A stretch of 64,000 nucleotides of DNA from Toxotes chatareus. Taxonomy: Eukaryota; Chordata; Actinopteri; Toxotidae. Under the pieces are notes generated by a model. The model made no database searches and was not told the DNA's origin. It worked only from the letters and a program-made list of their open reading frames with translations. Below are positions 47,276 to 58,057 of the stretch, in pieces. Position numbers and translations under genes: made by a program. Position 1 is the stretch's first letter. Every line of letters begins with the position of its first letter. The stretch covers positions 1 to 64,000 of the forward strand of contig JAFBJY010001474.1 in NCBI GenBank assembly GCA_016801885.1. The letters run 5' to 3'.

Positions 47276-47332
47276 CACGTGCCTAACGCGACGTTTCGAC
47301 CGTCAATCGGTCTTCTTCAGGCTGGGCACGTG
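47276..47332 (-). ncRNA. Hammerhead-like ribozyme motif, PLE-2 copy g
   Basis: Core, stems and outer 8 bp pairing intact. Confidence 0.65.
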
Positions 47333-48109
47333 TGAAAACAAAAGAGCTGCTGTCTGACTACAAGAGATGTTTCCCCTTCGATAGTCAAAGCAAGAATGAG
47401 CAAATTTTCAAGTCCCTCCCTTATATACCCTCCCCTTCCTAAGTTACAAGCTTCTAAATGTTTTAGTTTTTCGATCGTCTTTTTAGTTTTTTCAATCGTT
47501 TTTTTTTTTTTTCAATCGCCTTTTTCGTTAACCCTATATTTACCGAATCCCAATAGGTTTTAATGTATTTTTCAATTCTAAAGCAAAAATTAAAGGCAAA
47601 TTACAACCAAAATTACTATTTAAACTTAAAATACAAAATATAAAATATAAATAAGGGTTTAAAGGTATATTACAATCAAAATTACTATTTAAAATTATGG
47701 TTAGGGTTAGGGCTTTAATTAAATTTGGATATAAAGTTATGGGGGTTAGGGTTAGGGCCAAATTAACTGTGATGTTAGGGTTAGGATTAAAATTAGGTTT
47801 GGGCATAAAACTAATGGTTAGGGTTAGGCAAAATGAGGGTTTCAATCAAATCTCCAGTGATGTTAAGGTTAGGGTTATAATTAGGACTAGGCATAAAACA
47901 ATTGGTTAGGGTTAGGCATAAAGAAAAATTGGTTAAGGTTAGGCATAATAAAGTAATTGGTTAGGGTTAGGCATAAAGAAATATTGGTTAAGGTTAGGCA
48001 TGATAACATAATTGGTAAGGTTAGACATAATGAAATTGGTTAAGATTAGGATTGGGGTTAAGTTTAGGTATGAAAATGGTTAAGTTTAGGCACAGAAAAA
48101 ACTCCCACT

Positions 48110-48404
48110 CTAATCATATTTAACATTTAACCCAAATGGCTGCCTTGTCCCTAATGCATAAATCCAATAACGTTCCATCTTTTTTCTTTCCCAATCTGTC
48201 CAATTAATATCCCTTTGCAGTCCAGCAATCCTAACTGAATCATAACCATGTATCAAAAAATGTTTAACTAATGGTGTATCAACCTCTTTTTTGTTCTTAA
48301 TGTTGTACCTATGTTGCATCATACGTGTCGATAAGGCATTTTTGTCTCACCCACATATTTTATATTACATTTGTCACAGAAAATAACATAAACACAATTC
48401 TTGG
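48110..48404 (-). pseudogene. PLE-2 GIY-YIG domain, copy g, 5'-truncated
   Basis: C-terminal frame (48322-48110) identical to copy c. The N-terminal part keeps YVIFCDKCNIKYVGE but ends at Lys-Asn-Cys. Confidence 0.85.
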
Positions 48405-48405
48405 A

Positions 48406-48463
48406 TTTGGAGTCGATTTAGTGATTTTGCGAGATGTTTTTTCAAAATCATATATGGAGTTAG
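48406..48463. repeat. Unit B tail fragment
   Basis: Last ~58 bp of unit B (TTGGAGTCGATT to ATATGGAG) joined to PLE-2 copy g. Followed by the TTAGGG plus AT-rich tract also seen at 15208-15300. Confidence 0.88.
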
Positions 48464-48569
48464 GGTTAGGGTTAGGGTTAGGTGTGGGTTTTTTTCTCTT
48501 TAAAATAAATAATTAAAGTGGTTAGGGTTAGGATTATTAATTAGGGTTGGGGCTAGGGTTAGGGTTAGG
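48464..48569 (+). repeat. Degenerate TTAGGG tract
   Basis: Matches 15208-15310, including the TTTAAAATAAATAATTAAAG interruption. Confidence 0.85.
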
Positions 48570-49393
48570 AGAGGAAGCTGAACCCATCTCCCGTGAGGAG
48601 ACAGGAAGTGCACGGTCCTTCACCCCGAGGGTCCCACACTAAACTGGACCTCTGCTGTTGACGGAAGCGCTATGCTTTTCGCCATACCCGCATTCCGCCC
48701 AGCCCCATCCATCATGGTTGTTTGTTTTGTTTATGTTGTGTCGTAGGTTTTGTTGTATATATTTTAAATGAAATTATTAAAAGAAAACTGTAAATCAAAT
48801 CTGTCTTCTGTCTTTATTTGTCTTTTTAATTAACTCAAAACACTTTCTCAAAAGGAGAAAGGAAAAAACTATCACAAACTAAATTGTTTTCAAGTCAAAA
48901 CTCAAATTATTTCAATAAACTAAATCAAATCTTCTTTATTTTTAATTATTTTATGTTTTTTGTCTTTTTTCTTTTGTCTTTTTTTTGTACTTTTAAATGT
49001 TTTTATATCCAAAATAACAATAAACTAAAATACTTTCCAAAAAGAGGAAAGAAAAAACTGTTTATACAATAAATCAAAAACTTTATTTATCAAAAATCAA
49101 AATATCAAAAAAACACAATAAATCAAATGGCTTAATATAAAATCACGTGCCTAACGCGACGTTTCGACCGTCAATCGGTCTTCTTCAGGCTGGGCACGTG
49201 TGAAAAAAAAGAGCTGCTGTCTGACTGCAAGAGATGTTTCCCCTTTGAGAGTCAAAGCAAGAATGAGCCAATTCTTAAGTCCCTCCCTTATATACCCTCC
49301 CTTTCCTAAGTTACAAGCTTCTAAATGTTTTAGTTTTTCGATCGTCTTTTTAGTTTTTTCAATCGTCTTTTTGTTTTTTCAATCGCCTTTTTA
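48570..49393 (-). mobile_element. PLE-2 copy h: terminal repeat, truncated
   Basis: ORF1 start, leader, hammerhead-like motif and ~190 bp beyond it. Breaks at CAATCGCCTTTTT into GAGTTAGGG. Confidence 0.85.
49144..49200 (-). ncRNA. Hammerhead-like ribozyme motif, PLE-2 copy h
   Basis: All elements intact. Confidence 0.65.
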
Positions 49394-49994
49394 GAGTTAG
49401 GGTTAGGTTAGAGAAGATTAATTCTTAAAAAATCACATGTTGTGCCTTTGGTGCGCTGGCACAGGTGCCTGCATAGTGTCGCCTACCCCACTTCCATTTA
49501 TGGTTTATACTTTGTCTTTTTATCTCCTGGGAGGTTAAATCAAGTTTATATTGTTGTTGTTGTTCCCCCCTCTCTTTTTCACTGTTCTTTTTTCCTTTTT
49601 TGTTGTTTATTTTTAGAAGACCAACCGGATTCCCCTTCATTGTGGATCTGGGACGGGGATTGTCACCTCTAAGGAGAACCTGGATTCATCTGTGAGGGCT
49701 GATAGAGGTCATATAAATATATACAATAAATAATAAATAATAAAGCAGGCAATAAATAACATTGAGATAAGTGCTTAAGTCCATATATCACAGAATAAAT
49801 AGGAATAATAAAAAGGAAAGAAACATGCAATATCAATAAAATTTCAAAAATCATGCACATAAGCCCACACCATACAGATATTCATCATTTTCATTGTTTT
49901 TATTATCAGCCCTGTTTTATTTTATAAGATGCAGTGTTTCGAGGATTATGTGTTTAGTTACCGTTAACATTTAACTTGTCAGTTTTTCTTTTCA
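49394..49994. other. Unidentified ~590 bp insert between PLE-2 fragments
   Basis: Single-copy within the window. It begins after a short TTAGGGTTAGG run and contains GCGCTGGCACAGGTGCCTGC, a T-rich tract, GATCTGGGACGGGGATTG and an AT-rich right half. Frames of 60-76 codons on both strands show no recognisable motif. It may be a fragment of another transposon or a translocated piece. I cannot identify it. Confidence 0.6.
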
Positions 49995-50689
49995 ACTGTT
50001 TATACAATAAATCAAAAACTTTTATTTATCAAAATCAAAATATCAAAAAAACACAATAAATCAAATGGCCAATATAAAAAATCACGTGCCTAACGCGACG
50101 TTTCGACCGTCAATCGGTCTTCTTCAGGCTGGGCACGTGTGAAAACAAAAGAGCTGCTGTCTGACTGCAAGAGATGTTTCCCTTTGAGAGTCAAAGCAAG
50201 AATGAGCCAATTCTTAAGTCCCTCCCTTATATACCCTCCCTTTCCTAAGTTACAAGCTTCTAAATGTTTTAGTTTTTCGATCGTCTTTTTAGTTTTTTCA
50301 ATCGTCTTTTTGTTTTTTTCAATCGTCTTTTTCGTTAACCCTATATTTACCGAATCCCAATAGGTTTTAATGTATTTTTCAATTCTAAAGCAAAAATTAA
50401 AGGCAAATTACAACCAAAATTACTATTTAAACTTAAAATACAAAATATAAAATATAAATAAGGGTTTAAAGGTATATTACAATCAAAATTACTATTTAAA
50501 ATTATGGTTAGGGTTAGGGCTTTAATTAAATTTGGATATAAAGTTATGGGGGGTTAGGGTTAGGGCCAAATTAACTGTGATGTTAGGGTTAGGATTAAAA
50601 TTAGGTTTGGGCATAAAACTAATGGTTAGGGTTAGGCAAAATGAGGGTTTCCAATCAAATCTCCAGTGATGTTAAGGTTAGGGGTTAGG
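49995..50689 (-). mobile_element. PLE-2 copy i: terminal-repeat and 3'UTR fragment
   Basis: Begins inside the leader (ACTGTTTATACAATAAATC), has the hammerhead-like motif, and ends in the TTAGG-rich 3'UTR at about 50689. Confidence 0.85.
50083..50139 (-). ncRNA. Hammerhead-like ribozyme motif, PLE-2 copy i
   Basis: All elements intact. Confidence 0.65.
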
Positions 50690-50806
50690 ACTAGGTTAAA
50701 ACAAGGTTAGGGGTTAGGGTTAGGGTTAGGTTAGGGTTAGGGTTAGGGGAGGTTAGGGTTAGGGTTAGGGTTAGGGTTAGGGGGTTAGGTTAGGGTAGGG
50801 TTAGGA
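50690..50806 (+). repeat. Irregular TTAGGG/TTAGG tract
   Basis: Mixed hexamers and pentamers with GGGGTT variants. Confidence 0.85.
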
Positions 50807-51125
50807 AAAAGACCTATCGTTAGGGGTTATATCTCGGGAACGTTAGGTCGTAGAGGTTAGAGGTTAGGTTAGGGTTAGGGTTCGAGTTAGGGTCCGGAGA
50901 TATGGCTGAAACAAAGTTTGTTTTTCCTGTTAAGGTCGTTAGAGAGTTAGGGTTTATAGGGACGAACGTTTTCCAAGTGTTAGGGTGTAGGTTCGGGAGT
51001 TATTCAAGAAAACGGTTGAAGCGAACCTGAAAAAATGACTAAGTTCACAGCCGAAAACTTAGGTTAGGTTAGTCGATTGGTAGTGATTTTGGGGTTAGAT
51101 TAGGGTTCAAAATCATATATGGAGT
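50807..51125. repeat. Degenerate unit B interleaved with TTAGGG pieces
   Basis: Segments of unit B in correct order (ATATCTCGGGAACG, GTCCGGAGATATGGC, GTTCGGGAGTTATTCAAG, TCGATTGGTAGTGATTTT) are separated by TTAGG-like insertions that replace the intervening sequence. Length is ~320 bp instead of ~480. Confidence 0.8.
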
Positions 51126-51244
51126 TAGGAAGGGTTAGGTTAGGTTAGGTTTAGGGGTTAGGTTAGGGTTAGGTTAGGTTAGGTTAGGTTAGGTTAGGGT
51201 TAGGTTAGGGTTAGGTTAGGTTAGGTTAGGTTAGGGGATTAGAA
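51126..51244 (+). repeat. TTAGG-rich tract
   Basis: Mostly pentamer TTAGG on the plus strand. Possibly shortened TTAGGG. Confidence 0.85.
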
Positions 51245-51725
51245 ATGAAAAACCACCTATCGTCCGCCTCGACGATAATAACTTCAAAGGTGCATATCTC
51301 GGGAACGGAAGGTCGTAGAGACATGAAACCACCTTGTACCCCCTATTTTCGGGTACGGGTTTTCCATTGGTACCACCTCGAGCCTGTACAACGTTCGAGT
51401 CCGGAGATATGGCCGAAATAAAGTTTGTTTTTCCTGTATCTCCGGACAGGAAGGTCGTAGAGAGTCGTGGGTGGTACCGTTGGATGCAGAATGGTCGAAT
51501 TATATTAGACGAACGTGGTTTCCAAGTGTCTAGGATGTACGGTTCGGGAGTTATTCAAGAAAACGGTCGTCCAATCAGATCGCAGCATGCGAACCTGAGT
51601 GGAAAAATGACTAAGTGTCACAGCCGAAAAACTTCCTCCAGAAAGTAGTTAGGAGCACGTTTCAGACCATTTGGAGTCGATTGGTAGTGATTTTATGAGA
51701 TGTTTTTTCAAAATCATATATGGAG
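51245..51725. repeat. Unit B copy 9
   Basis: Opens higher-order unit 4. No short PLE-2 fragment follows it. Confidence 0.93.
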
Positions 51726-51948
51726 TTAGGGTTAGGGTTAGGGTTAGGTGTTTTTTTTTTTTAGGGGGTTAGGGTTAGGGGTTAGAAGAAGAAGAAGAAG
51801 AAGGGTTAGGTTAGGTTAGGGTTAGGGGTTAGGTTAGGGTTAGGGTTAGGTTAGGTTAGGGGTTAGGGTTAGGGTTAGGGTTAGGTTAGGGTTAGGTTAG
51901 GGGTTAGGGTTAGGGGTTAGGTTAGGTTAGGGGTTAGGGTTAGTTAAG
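51726..51948 (+). repeat. TTAGGG/TTAGG array with (GAA)n
   Basis: Contains AGAAGAAGAAGAAG at 51785-51801. The rest is mixed TTAGGG, TTAGGGG and TTAGG. Confidence 0.88.
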
Positions 51949-52430
51949 GATGAAAACCACCTATCGCCGCCTCCCCGACGATAACTTCAAAGGTGCATAT
52001 CTCGGGAACGGAAGGTCGTAGAGACATGAAACCACCTTGTACCCCCTATTTTCGGGTACGGGCTTTTTATTGGTACCACCTCGAGCCTGTACAACGTTCG
52101 AGTCCGGAGATATGGCCGAAATAAAGTTTGTTTTTCCTGTATCTCCGGACAGGAAGGTCGTAGAGAGTCGTGGGTGGTACCGTTGGATGCAGAATGGTCG
52201 AATTATATTAGACGAACGTGGTTTCCAAGTGTCTAGGATGTACGGTTCGGGAGTTATTCAAGAAAACGGTCGTCCAATCAGATCGCAGCATGCGCTAACC
52301 TGAGTGGAAAAATGACTAAGTGTCACAGCCGAAAAACTTCCTCCAGAAAGTAGTTAGGAGCACGTTTCAGACCATTTGGAGTCGATTGGTAGTGATTTTG
52401 CGAGATGTTTTTTCAAAATCATATATGGAG
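51949..52430. repeat. Unit B copy 10
   Basis: Full-length with small changes (GGCTTTTTATTGG; CATGCGCTAACC). Confidence 0.93.
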
Positions 52431-52571
52431 TTAGGGTTAGGTTAGGTTAGGTTAGGGTTAGGTTAGTTAGGTTAGGTTAGGTTAGGAGATAGGGGTTAGG
52501 GTTAGGACCCCTGAAGTTTAGGGTTAGGGTTAGGTTAGGTTAGGGTTAGGGGTTAGGGGTTAGGAGGGGTT
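52431..52571 (+). repeat. TTAGG-rich tract
   Basis: Pentamers and hexamers between unit B copy 10 and PLE-2 copy j. Confidence 0.85.
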
Positions 52572-52981
52572 AGAGAGGAAGCTGAACCCATCTCCCGTAG
52601 GAGACAGGAAGTGCACGGTCCTTCGACCCCGAGGGTCCCACACTAAACTGGACCTCTGCTGTTGACGGAAGCGCTGGCGTTTTCTGCCATACCGCATTCC
52701 GCCCAGCCCCGTCCCATCATGATTGTTTGTTTTGTTTATGTTGTGTCGTAGGTTTTGTTGTATATATTTTAAATGAAATTATTAAAAGAAAACTGTAAAT
52801 CAAATCTGTCTTCTGTCTTTATTTGTCTTTTTAATTAACTCAAAACACTTTCTCAAAAGGAGAAAGGAAAAACTATCACAAACTAAATTGTTTTCAAGTC
52901 AAAACTCAAATTATTTCAATAAACTAAATCAAATCTTCTTTATTTTTAATTATTTTATGTTTTTTGTCTTTTTCTTTTTTG

Positions 52982-53026
<45 letters not shown>

Positions 53027-53174
53027 AATGTTTTTATATCCAAAATAACAATAAACTAAAAATACTTTCCAAAAAGAGGAAAGAAAAACTGTTTATACAA
53101 TAAATCAAAACTTTTATTTATCAAAAATCAAAATATCAAAAAAACACAATAAATCAAATGGCCAATATAAAAAT

Positions 53175-53231
53175 CACGTGCCTAACGCGACGTTTCGACC
53201 GTCAATCGGTCTTCTTCAGGCTGGGCACGTG
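53175..53231 (-). ncRNA. Hammerhead-like ribozyme motif, PLE-2 copy j
   Basis: All elements intact. Confidence 0.65.
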
Positions 53232-53902
53232 TGAAAACAAAAGAGCTGCTGTCTGACTGCAAGAGATGTTTCCCCTTTGAGAGTCAAAGCAAGAATGAGC
53301 CAATTCTTAAGTCCCTCCCTTATATACCCTCCCTTTCCTAAGTTACAAGCTTCTAAATGTTTTAGTTTTTCGATCGTCTTTTAGTTTTTTCAATCGTCTT
53401 TTTGTTTTTTCAATCGCCTTTTTCGTTAACCCTATATTTACCGAATCCCAATAGGTTTTAATGTATTTTTCAATTCTAAAGCAAAAATTAAAGGCAAATT
53501 ACAACCAAAATTACTATTTAAACTTAAAATACAAAATATAAAATATAAATAAGGGTTTAAAGGTATATTACAATCAAAATTACTATTTAAAATTATGGTT
53601 AGGGTTAGGGCTTTAATTAAATTTGGATATAAAGTTATGGGGGGTTAGGGTTAGGGCCAAATTAACTGTGATGTTAGGGTTAGGATTAAAATTAGGTTTG
53701 GGCATAAAACTAATGGTTAGGGTTAGGCAAAATGAGGGTTTCCAATCAAATCTCCAGTGATGTTAAGGTTAGGGTTATAATTAGGACTAGGCATAAAACA
53801 ATTGGTTAGGGTTAGGCATAAAGAAAAATTGGTTAAGGTTAGGCATAATAAAGTAATTGGTTAGGTTAGGCATAAAGAAATATTGGTTAAGGTTAGGCAT
53901 GA

Positions 53903-54219
53903 TCAAAAAATGTTTAACTAATGGTGTATCAACCTCTTTTTGTTCTTAATGTTGTACCTATGTTGCATCATACGTGTCGATAAGGCATTTTTGTCTCACC
54001 CACATATTTTATATTACATTTGTCACAGAAAATAACATAAACACAATTCTTGGATCTAGGAGTAAAACCTTGTTGAATTTTGAGAATTGTTTTCCCTTAG
54101 CATTCCTAATAAATTTCAACTTTGAAAATTGGGACCCCAATATTTGGGGTTTCCCAATTTCAAAGATGATAACCTGGCTCTCACCAAAAGATCCTTCAAA
54201 TTAGGATTTCTTCTGTAGG
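53903..54219 (-). pseudogene. PLE-2 GIY-YIG fragment, copy j
   Basis: Keeps the CVYVIF and YVGET half. The C-terminal helix is removed by the deletion. Confidence 0.8.
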
Positions 54220-54761
54220 TCAAATCACTTCCGAATTTGAAATTACTCCTGGATCCTTCAACATCTTATTAAAATTAACTTTGAACTCTCTATTAAACAT
54301 TCTATTCACAGAACAATACGTACTAATAAGAGGAATTAAATTCCCACGATTTCTATCTTTTCTATCCTGAAAAGTCTTCAGACATTTCCTTAAAAACTGA
54401 CTAGAATAGCCTCTTGTCCGTAAGGCATCAAACAAGGTCCTAGTTGTCATCCGAAAATCCTCCATTCTCGTGACAAATGCGTTTAAATCTCAAAAGTTGT
54501 GATTTAACAATCCCTGCAAAAGTATGCTTCGGATGGAAGCTTCCCATATGCAATAACGCATGCGTGTCTGTAGTTTTAAAATAGACTTTAACATCCAATT
54601 TGTTATTTTTTCAAAATCTGGACCTTTAAAAACTGTTGTGTCCAAAAATCTATTGTTTGTTCGTGAATTTCCGATTTCAATGTAATTGAAGGGTCGTGGG
54701 AATTTAAAACCTTTCAAATTCCTCAAATTCCTCCTTAGATCCCTTCCAAACTCCCCAAATG
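54220..54761 (-). pseudogene. PLE-2 RT C-terminal fragment, copy j
   Basis: Frame 54465-54220 stays open through RTRGYSSQFLRKCLKTFQ to ISNSEVI, beyond the stop seen in copies c and e. Frameshift near 54480 separates it from FLDTT and HPKHTF upstream. Confidence 0.83.
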
Positions 54762-54882
54762 GGTTAGGTTAGGGTAGGTTAGGTTAGGTTAGGGTTAGGG
54801 TTAGAGGTTAGGGTTAGGGGTTAGGGTTAGGGTTAGGGTTAGGGGGTTAGGTTAGGTTAGTTAGGTTAGGTTAGGTTTAGGG
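54762..54882 (+). repeat. TTAGGG/TTAGG tract
   Basis: Same junction with truncated RT as 41035 and 45084, with shorter G-runs. Confidence 0.88.
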
Positions 54883-55361
54883 GATGAAAACCACCTATCG
54901 TCGCCTCGACGATAACTTCAAAGGTGCATATCTCGGGAACGGAAGGTCGTAGAGACATGAAACCACCTTGTACCCCCTATTTTCGGGTACGGGCTTTCCA
55001 TTGGTACCACCTCGAGCCTGTACAACGTTCGAGTCCGGAGATATGGCCGAAATAAAGTTTGTTTTTCCTGTATCTCCGGACAGGAAGGTCGTAGAGAGTC
55101 GTGGGTGGTACCGTTGGATGCAGAATGGTCGAATTATATTAGACGAACGTGGTTTCCAAGTGTCTAGGATGTACGGTTCGGGAGTTATTCAAGAAAAACG
55201 GTCGTCCAATCAGATCGCAGCATGCGAACCTGAGTGGAAAAATGACTAAGTGTCACAGCCGAAAAACTTCCTCCAGAAAGTAGTTAGGAGCACGTTTCAG
55301 ACCATTTGGAGTCGATTGGTAGTGATTTTAAGTAGATGTTTTTTCAAAATCATATATGGAG
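54883..55361. repeat. Unit B copy 11
   Basis: Opens higher-order unit 5. Confidence 0.93.
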
Positions 55362-55416
55362 TTAGGGTTAGGTTAGGGTTAGGTGTGGGTTTTTTAGGGT
55401 TAGGGGTTAGGGGTAG

Positions 55417-55607
55417 GGAGAGAAGCTGAACCCATCTCCGTAGGAGACAGGAAGTGCACGGTCCTTCGACCCCTCGAGGTCCCACACTAAACTGGACCTC
55501 TGCTGCTGTTGGAAGCGTTGGCGTTTGGCCATACCGCATTCCGCCCAGCCCTCGTCCATCATGATTGTTTGTTTTGTTTATGTTGTGTCGTAGGTTTTTG
55601 TTGTATA
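55417..55607 (-). mobile_element. PLE-2 copy k: 190 bp 5' fragment
   Basis: Same break as b, d and f. Confidence 0.85.
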
Positions 55608-55814
55608 TAGGGTTAGGGTTAGGGTTAGGTTAGGGTTAGGGTTAGGGTTTAGGGTTAGGTTAGGGTTAGGGTTAGGGTTAGGGTTTAGGGTTAGGTTAGG
55701 GTTAGGGTTAGGGTTAGGTTAGAAGGGTTAGGGGTTAGGGGTTAGGGTTAGAAGTTAGGTTAGGGGTTAGGGTTAGGGGTTAGGGTTAGGGTTAGGGGTT
55801 AGGGTTAGGGGGTT
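55608..55814 (+). repeat. TTAGGG/TTAGG array
   Basis: Irregular hexamers and pentamers. Confidence 0.9.
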
Positions 55815-56290
55815 GATGAAAACCACCTATCGTCCGCCTCGACGATAACTTCAAAGGTGCATATCTCGGGAACGGAAGGTCGTAGAGACATGAAACCACC
55901 TTGTACCCCCTATTTTCGGGTACGGGTTTTCCATTGGTACCACCTCGAGCCTGTACAACGTTCGAGTCCGGAGATATGGCCGAAATAAAGTTTGTTTTTC
56001 CTGTATCTCCGGACAGGAAGGTCGTAGAGAGTCGTGGGTGGTACCGTTGGATGCAGAATGGTCGAATTATATTAGACGAACGTGGTTTCCAAGTGTCTAG
56101 GATGTACGGTTCGGGAGTTATTCAAGAAAACGGTCGTCCAATCAGATCGCAGCATGCTAACCTGAGTGGAAAATGACTAAGTGTCACAGCCGAAAAACTT
56201 CCTCCAGAAAGTAGTTAGGAGCACGTTTCAGACCATTTGAGTCGATTGGTAGTGATTTTGCGAGATGTTTTTTCAAAATCATATATGGAG
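55815..56290. repeat. Unit B copy 12
   Basis: Full-length. GATG start directly on GGTT. Confidence 0.93.
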
Positions 56291-56791
56291 TTAGGGTTAG
56301 GGTTAGGTTAGGGGTTAGGTGTGGGTTTTTAGGGTTAGGGTTAGTTAGGGTTAGGGGTTAGGCAAGGAGTTAGGGTTAGGGTTAGGGTTAAGCTGAACCC
56401 ATCTCCCAGGAGACAGGAAGTGCACGGTCCTTCGACCCGAGGGTCCCACACTAAACTGGACCTCTGCTGTTGACGGAAGCGTTGGCGTTTTCGCCATACC
56501 GCATTCCGTCCAGCCCCCGTCCATCATGATTGTTTGTTTTGTTTATGTTGTGTCGTAGGTTTTTGTTGTATATATTTTAAATGAAATTATTAAAAGAAAA
56601 CTGTAAATCAAATCTGTCTTCTGTCTTTATTTGTCTTTTTAATTAACTCAAAACACTTTCTCAAAAGGAGAAAGGAAAAAACTATCACAAACTAAATTGT
56701 TTTCAAGTCAAAACTCAAATTATTTCAATAAACTAAATCAAATCTTCTTTATTTTTAATTATTTTATGTTTTTTGTCTTTTTTTTTTTTTG

Positions 56792-56825
<34 letters not shown>

Positions 56826-56982
56826 TACTTTTAAATGTTTTTATATCCAAAATAACAATAAACTAAAAATACTTTCCAAAAAGAGGAAAGAAAAAACTGT
56901 TTATACAATAAATCAAAAACTTTTATTTATCAAAAATCAAAATATCAAAAAAACACAATAAATCAAATGGCCAATATAAAAT

Positions 56983-57039
56983 CACGTGCCTAACGCGACG
57001 TTTCGACCGTCAATCGGTCTTCTTCAGGCTGGGCACGTG
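56983..57039 (-). ncRNA. Hammerhead-like ribozyme motif, PLE-2 copy l
   Basis: All elements intact. Confidence 0.65.
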
Positions 57040-57599
57040 TGAAAACAAAAGAGCTGCTGTCTGACTGCAAGAGATGTTTCCCTTTGAGAGTCAAAGCAAG
57101 AATGAGCCAATTCTTAAGTCCCTCCCTTATATACCCTCCTTTCCTAAGTTACAAGCTTCTAAATGTTTTAGTTTTTCGATCGTCTTTTTAGTTTTTTCAA
57201 TCGTCTTTTGTTTTTTTTTCAATCGTCTTTTTCGTTAACCCTATATTTACCGAATCCCAATAGGTTTTAATGTATTTTTCAATTCTAAAGCAAAAATTAA
57301 AGGCAAATTACAACCAAAATTACTATTTAAACTTAAAATACAAAATATAAAATATAAATAAGGGTTTAAAGGTATATTACAATCAAAATTACTATTTAAA
57401 ATTATGGTTAGGGTTAGGGCTTTAATTAAATTTGGATATAAAGTTATGGGGGGTTAGGTTAGGGCCAAATTAACTGTGATGTTAGGGTTAGGATTAAAAT
57501 TAGGTTTGGGCATAAAACTAATGGTTAGGTTAGGCCCCAATTTCAAAGATGATAACCTGGCTCTCACCAAAAGATCCTTCAAATTAGGATTTCTTCAGT

Positions 57600-58036
57600 A
57601 GGTCAAATCACTCCTGGATTTGAAATTACTCCTGGATCCTTCAACATCTTATTAAAATTAACTTTGAACTCTCTATTAAACATTCTATTCACAGAACAAT
57701 ACGTACTAATAAGAGGAATTAAATTCCCACGATTTCTATCTTTTCATCCTGAAAAGTCTTCAGACATTTCCTTAAAAACTGACTAGAATAGCCCCTGTCC
57801 GTAAGGCATCAAACAAGGTCCTAGTTGTCGTCCTAAAATCCTCCATTCTCGTGACAAATGCGCTTAAATCTCAAAAGTTGTGATTTAACAATCCCTGCAA
57901 AAGTATGCTTCGGATGGAAGCTTCCCATATGCAATAACGCATGCGTGTCTGTAGTTTTAAAAACAGACTTTAACATCCAATTTGTTATTTTTTCAAAATC
58001 TGACCTTTAAAACTGTTGTGTCCAAAAATCTATTGT
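57600..58036 (-). pseudogene. PLE-2 RT C-terminal fragment, copy l
   Basis: HPKHTF-region and following residues are recognisable by comparison with copy j. Several indels. Confidence 0.75.
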
Positions 58037-58057
58037 GTTAGGTTAGTTAGGTTAAGG

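Larger units (their letters stand above)
46713..48405 (-). mobile_element. PLE-2 copy g: truncated within GIY-YIG
   Basis: Terminal repeat, 3'UTR and most of GIY-YIG. The 5' break at CAATTCTTGGAT is fused directly to the tail of a unit B copy, with no TTAGGG between. Confidence 0.87.
52572..54761 (-). mobile_element. PLE-2 copy j: internal deletion in GIY-YIG
   Basis: Same outer breakpoints as c and e, but ~240 bp covering the end of the 3'UTR and the GIY-YIG C-terminus are missing at about 53902. A ~35 T homopolymer sits at 52986-53019. Confidence 0.87.
56391..58036 (-). mobile_element. PLE-2 copy l: GIY-YIG deleted, RT fragment kept
   Basis: Terminal repeat with a ~45 T run at about 56776-56824, partial 3'UTR, then a deletion at about 57536 that removes the rest of the 3'UTR and nearly all of GIY-YIG. 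The RT C-terminus follows (to 58036). The 5' break lies within IDFLDTT, different from c, e and j, and abuts TTAGGTTAG. Confidence 0.85.

Noticed and set aside
51785..51801. (GAA)n microsatellite as a notable feature
   Set aside because: Only about five units, within a low-quality telomere-like tract.
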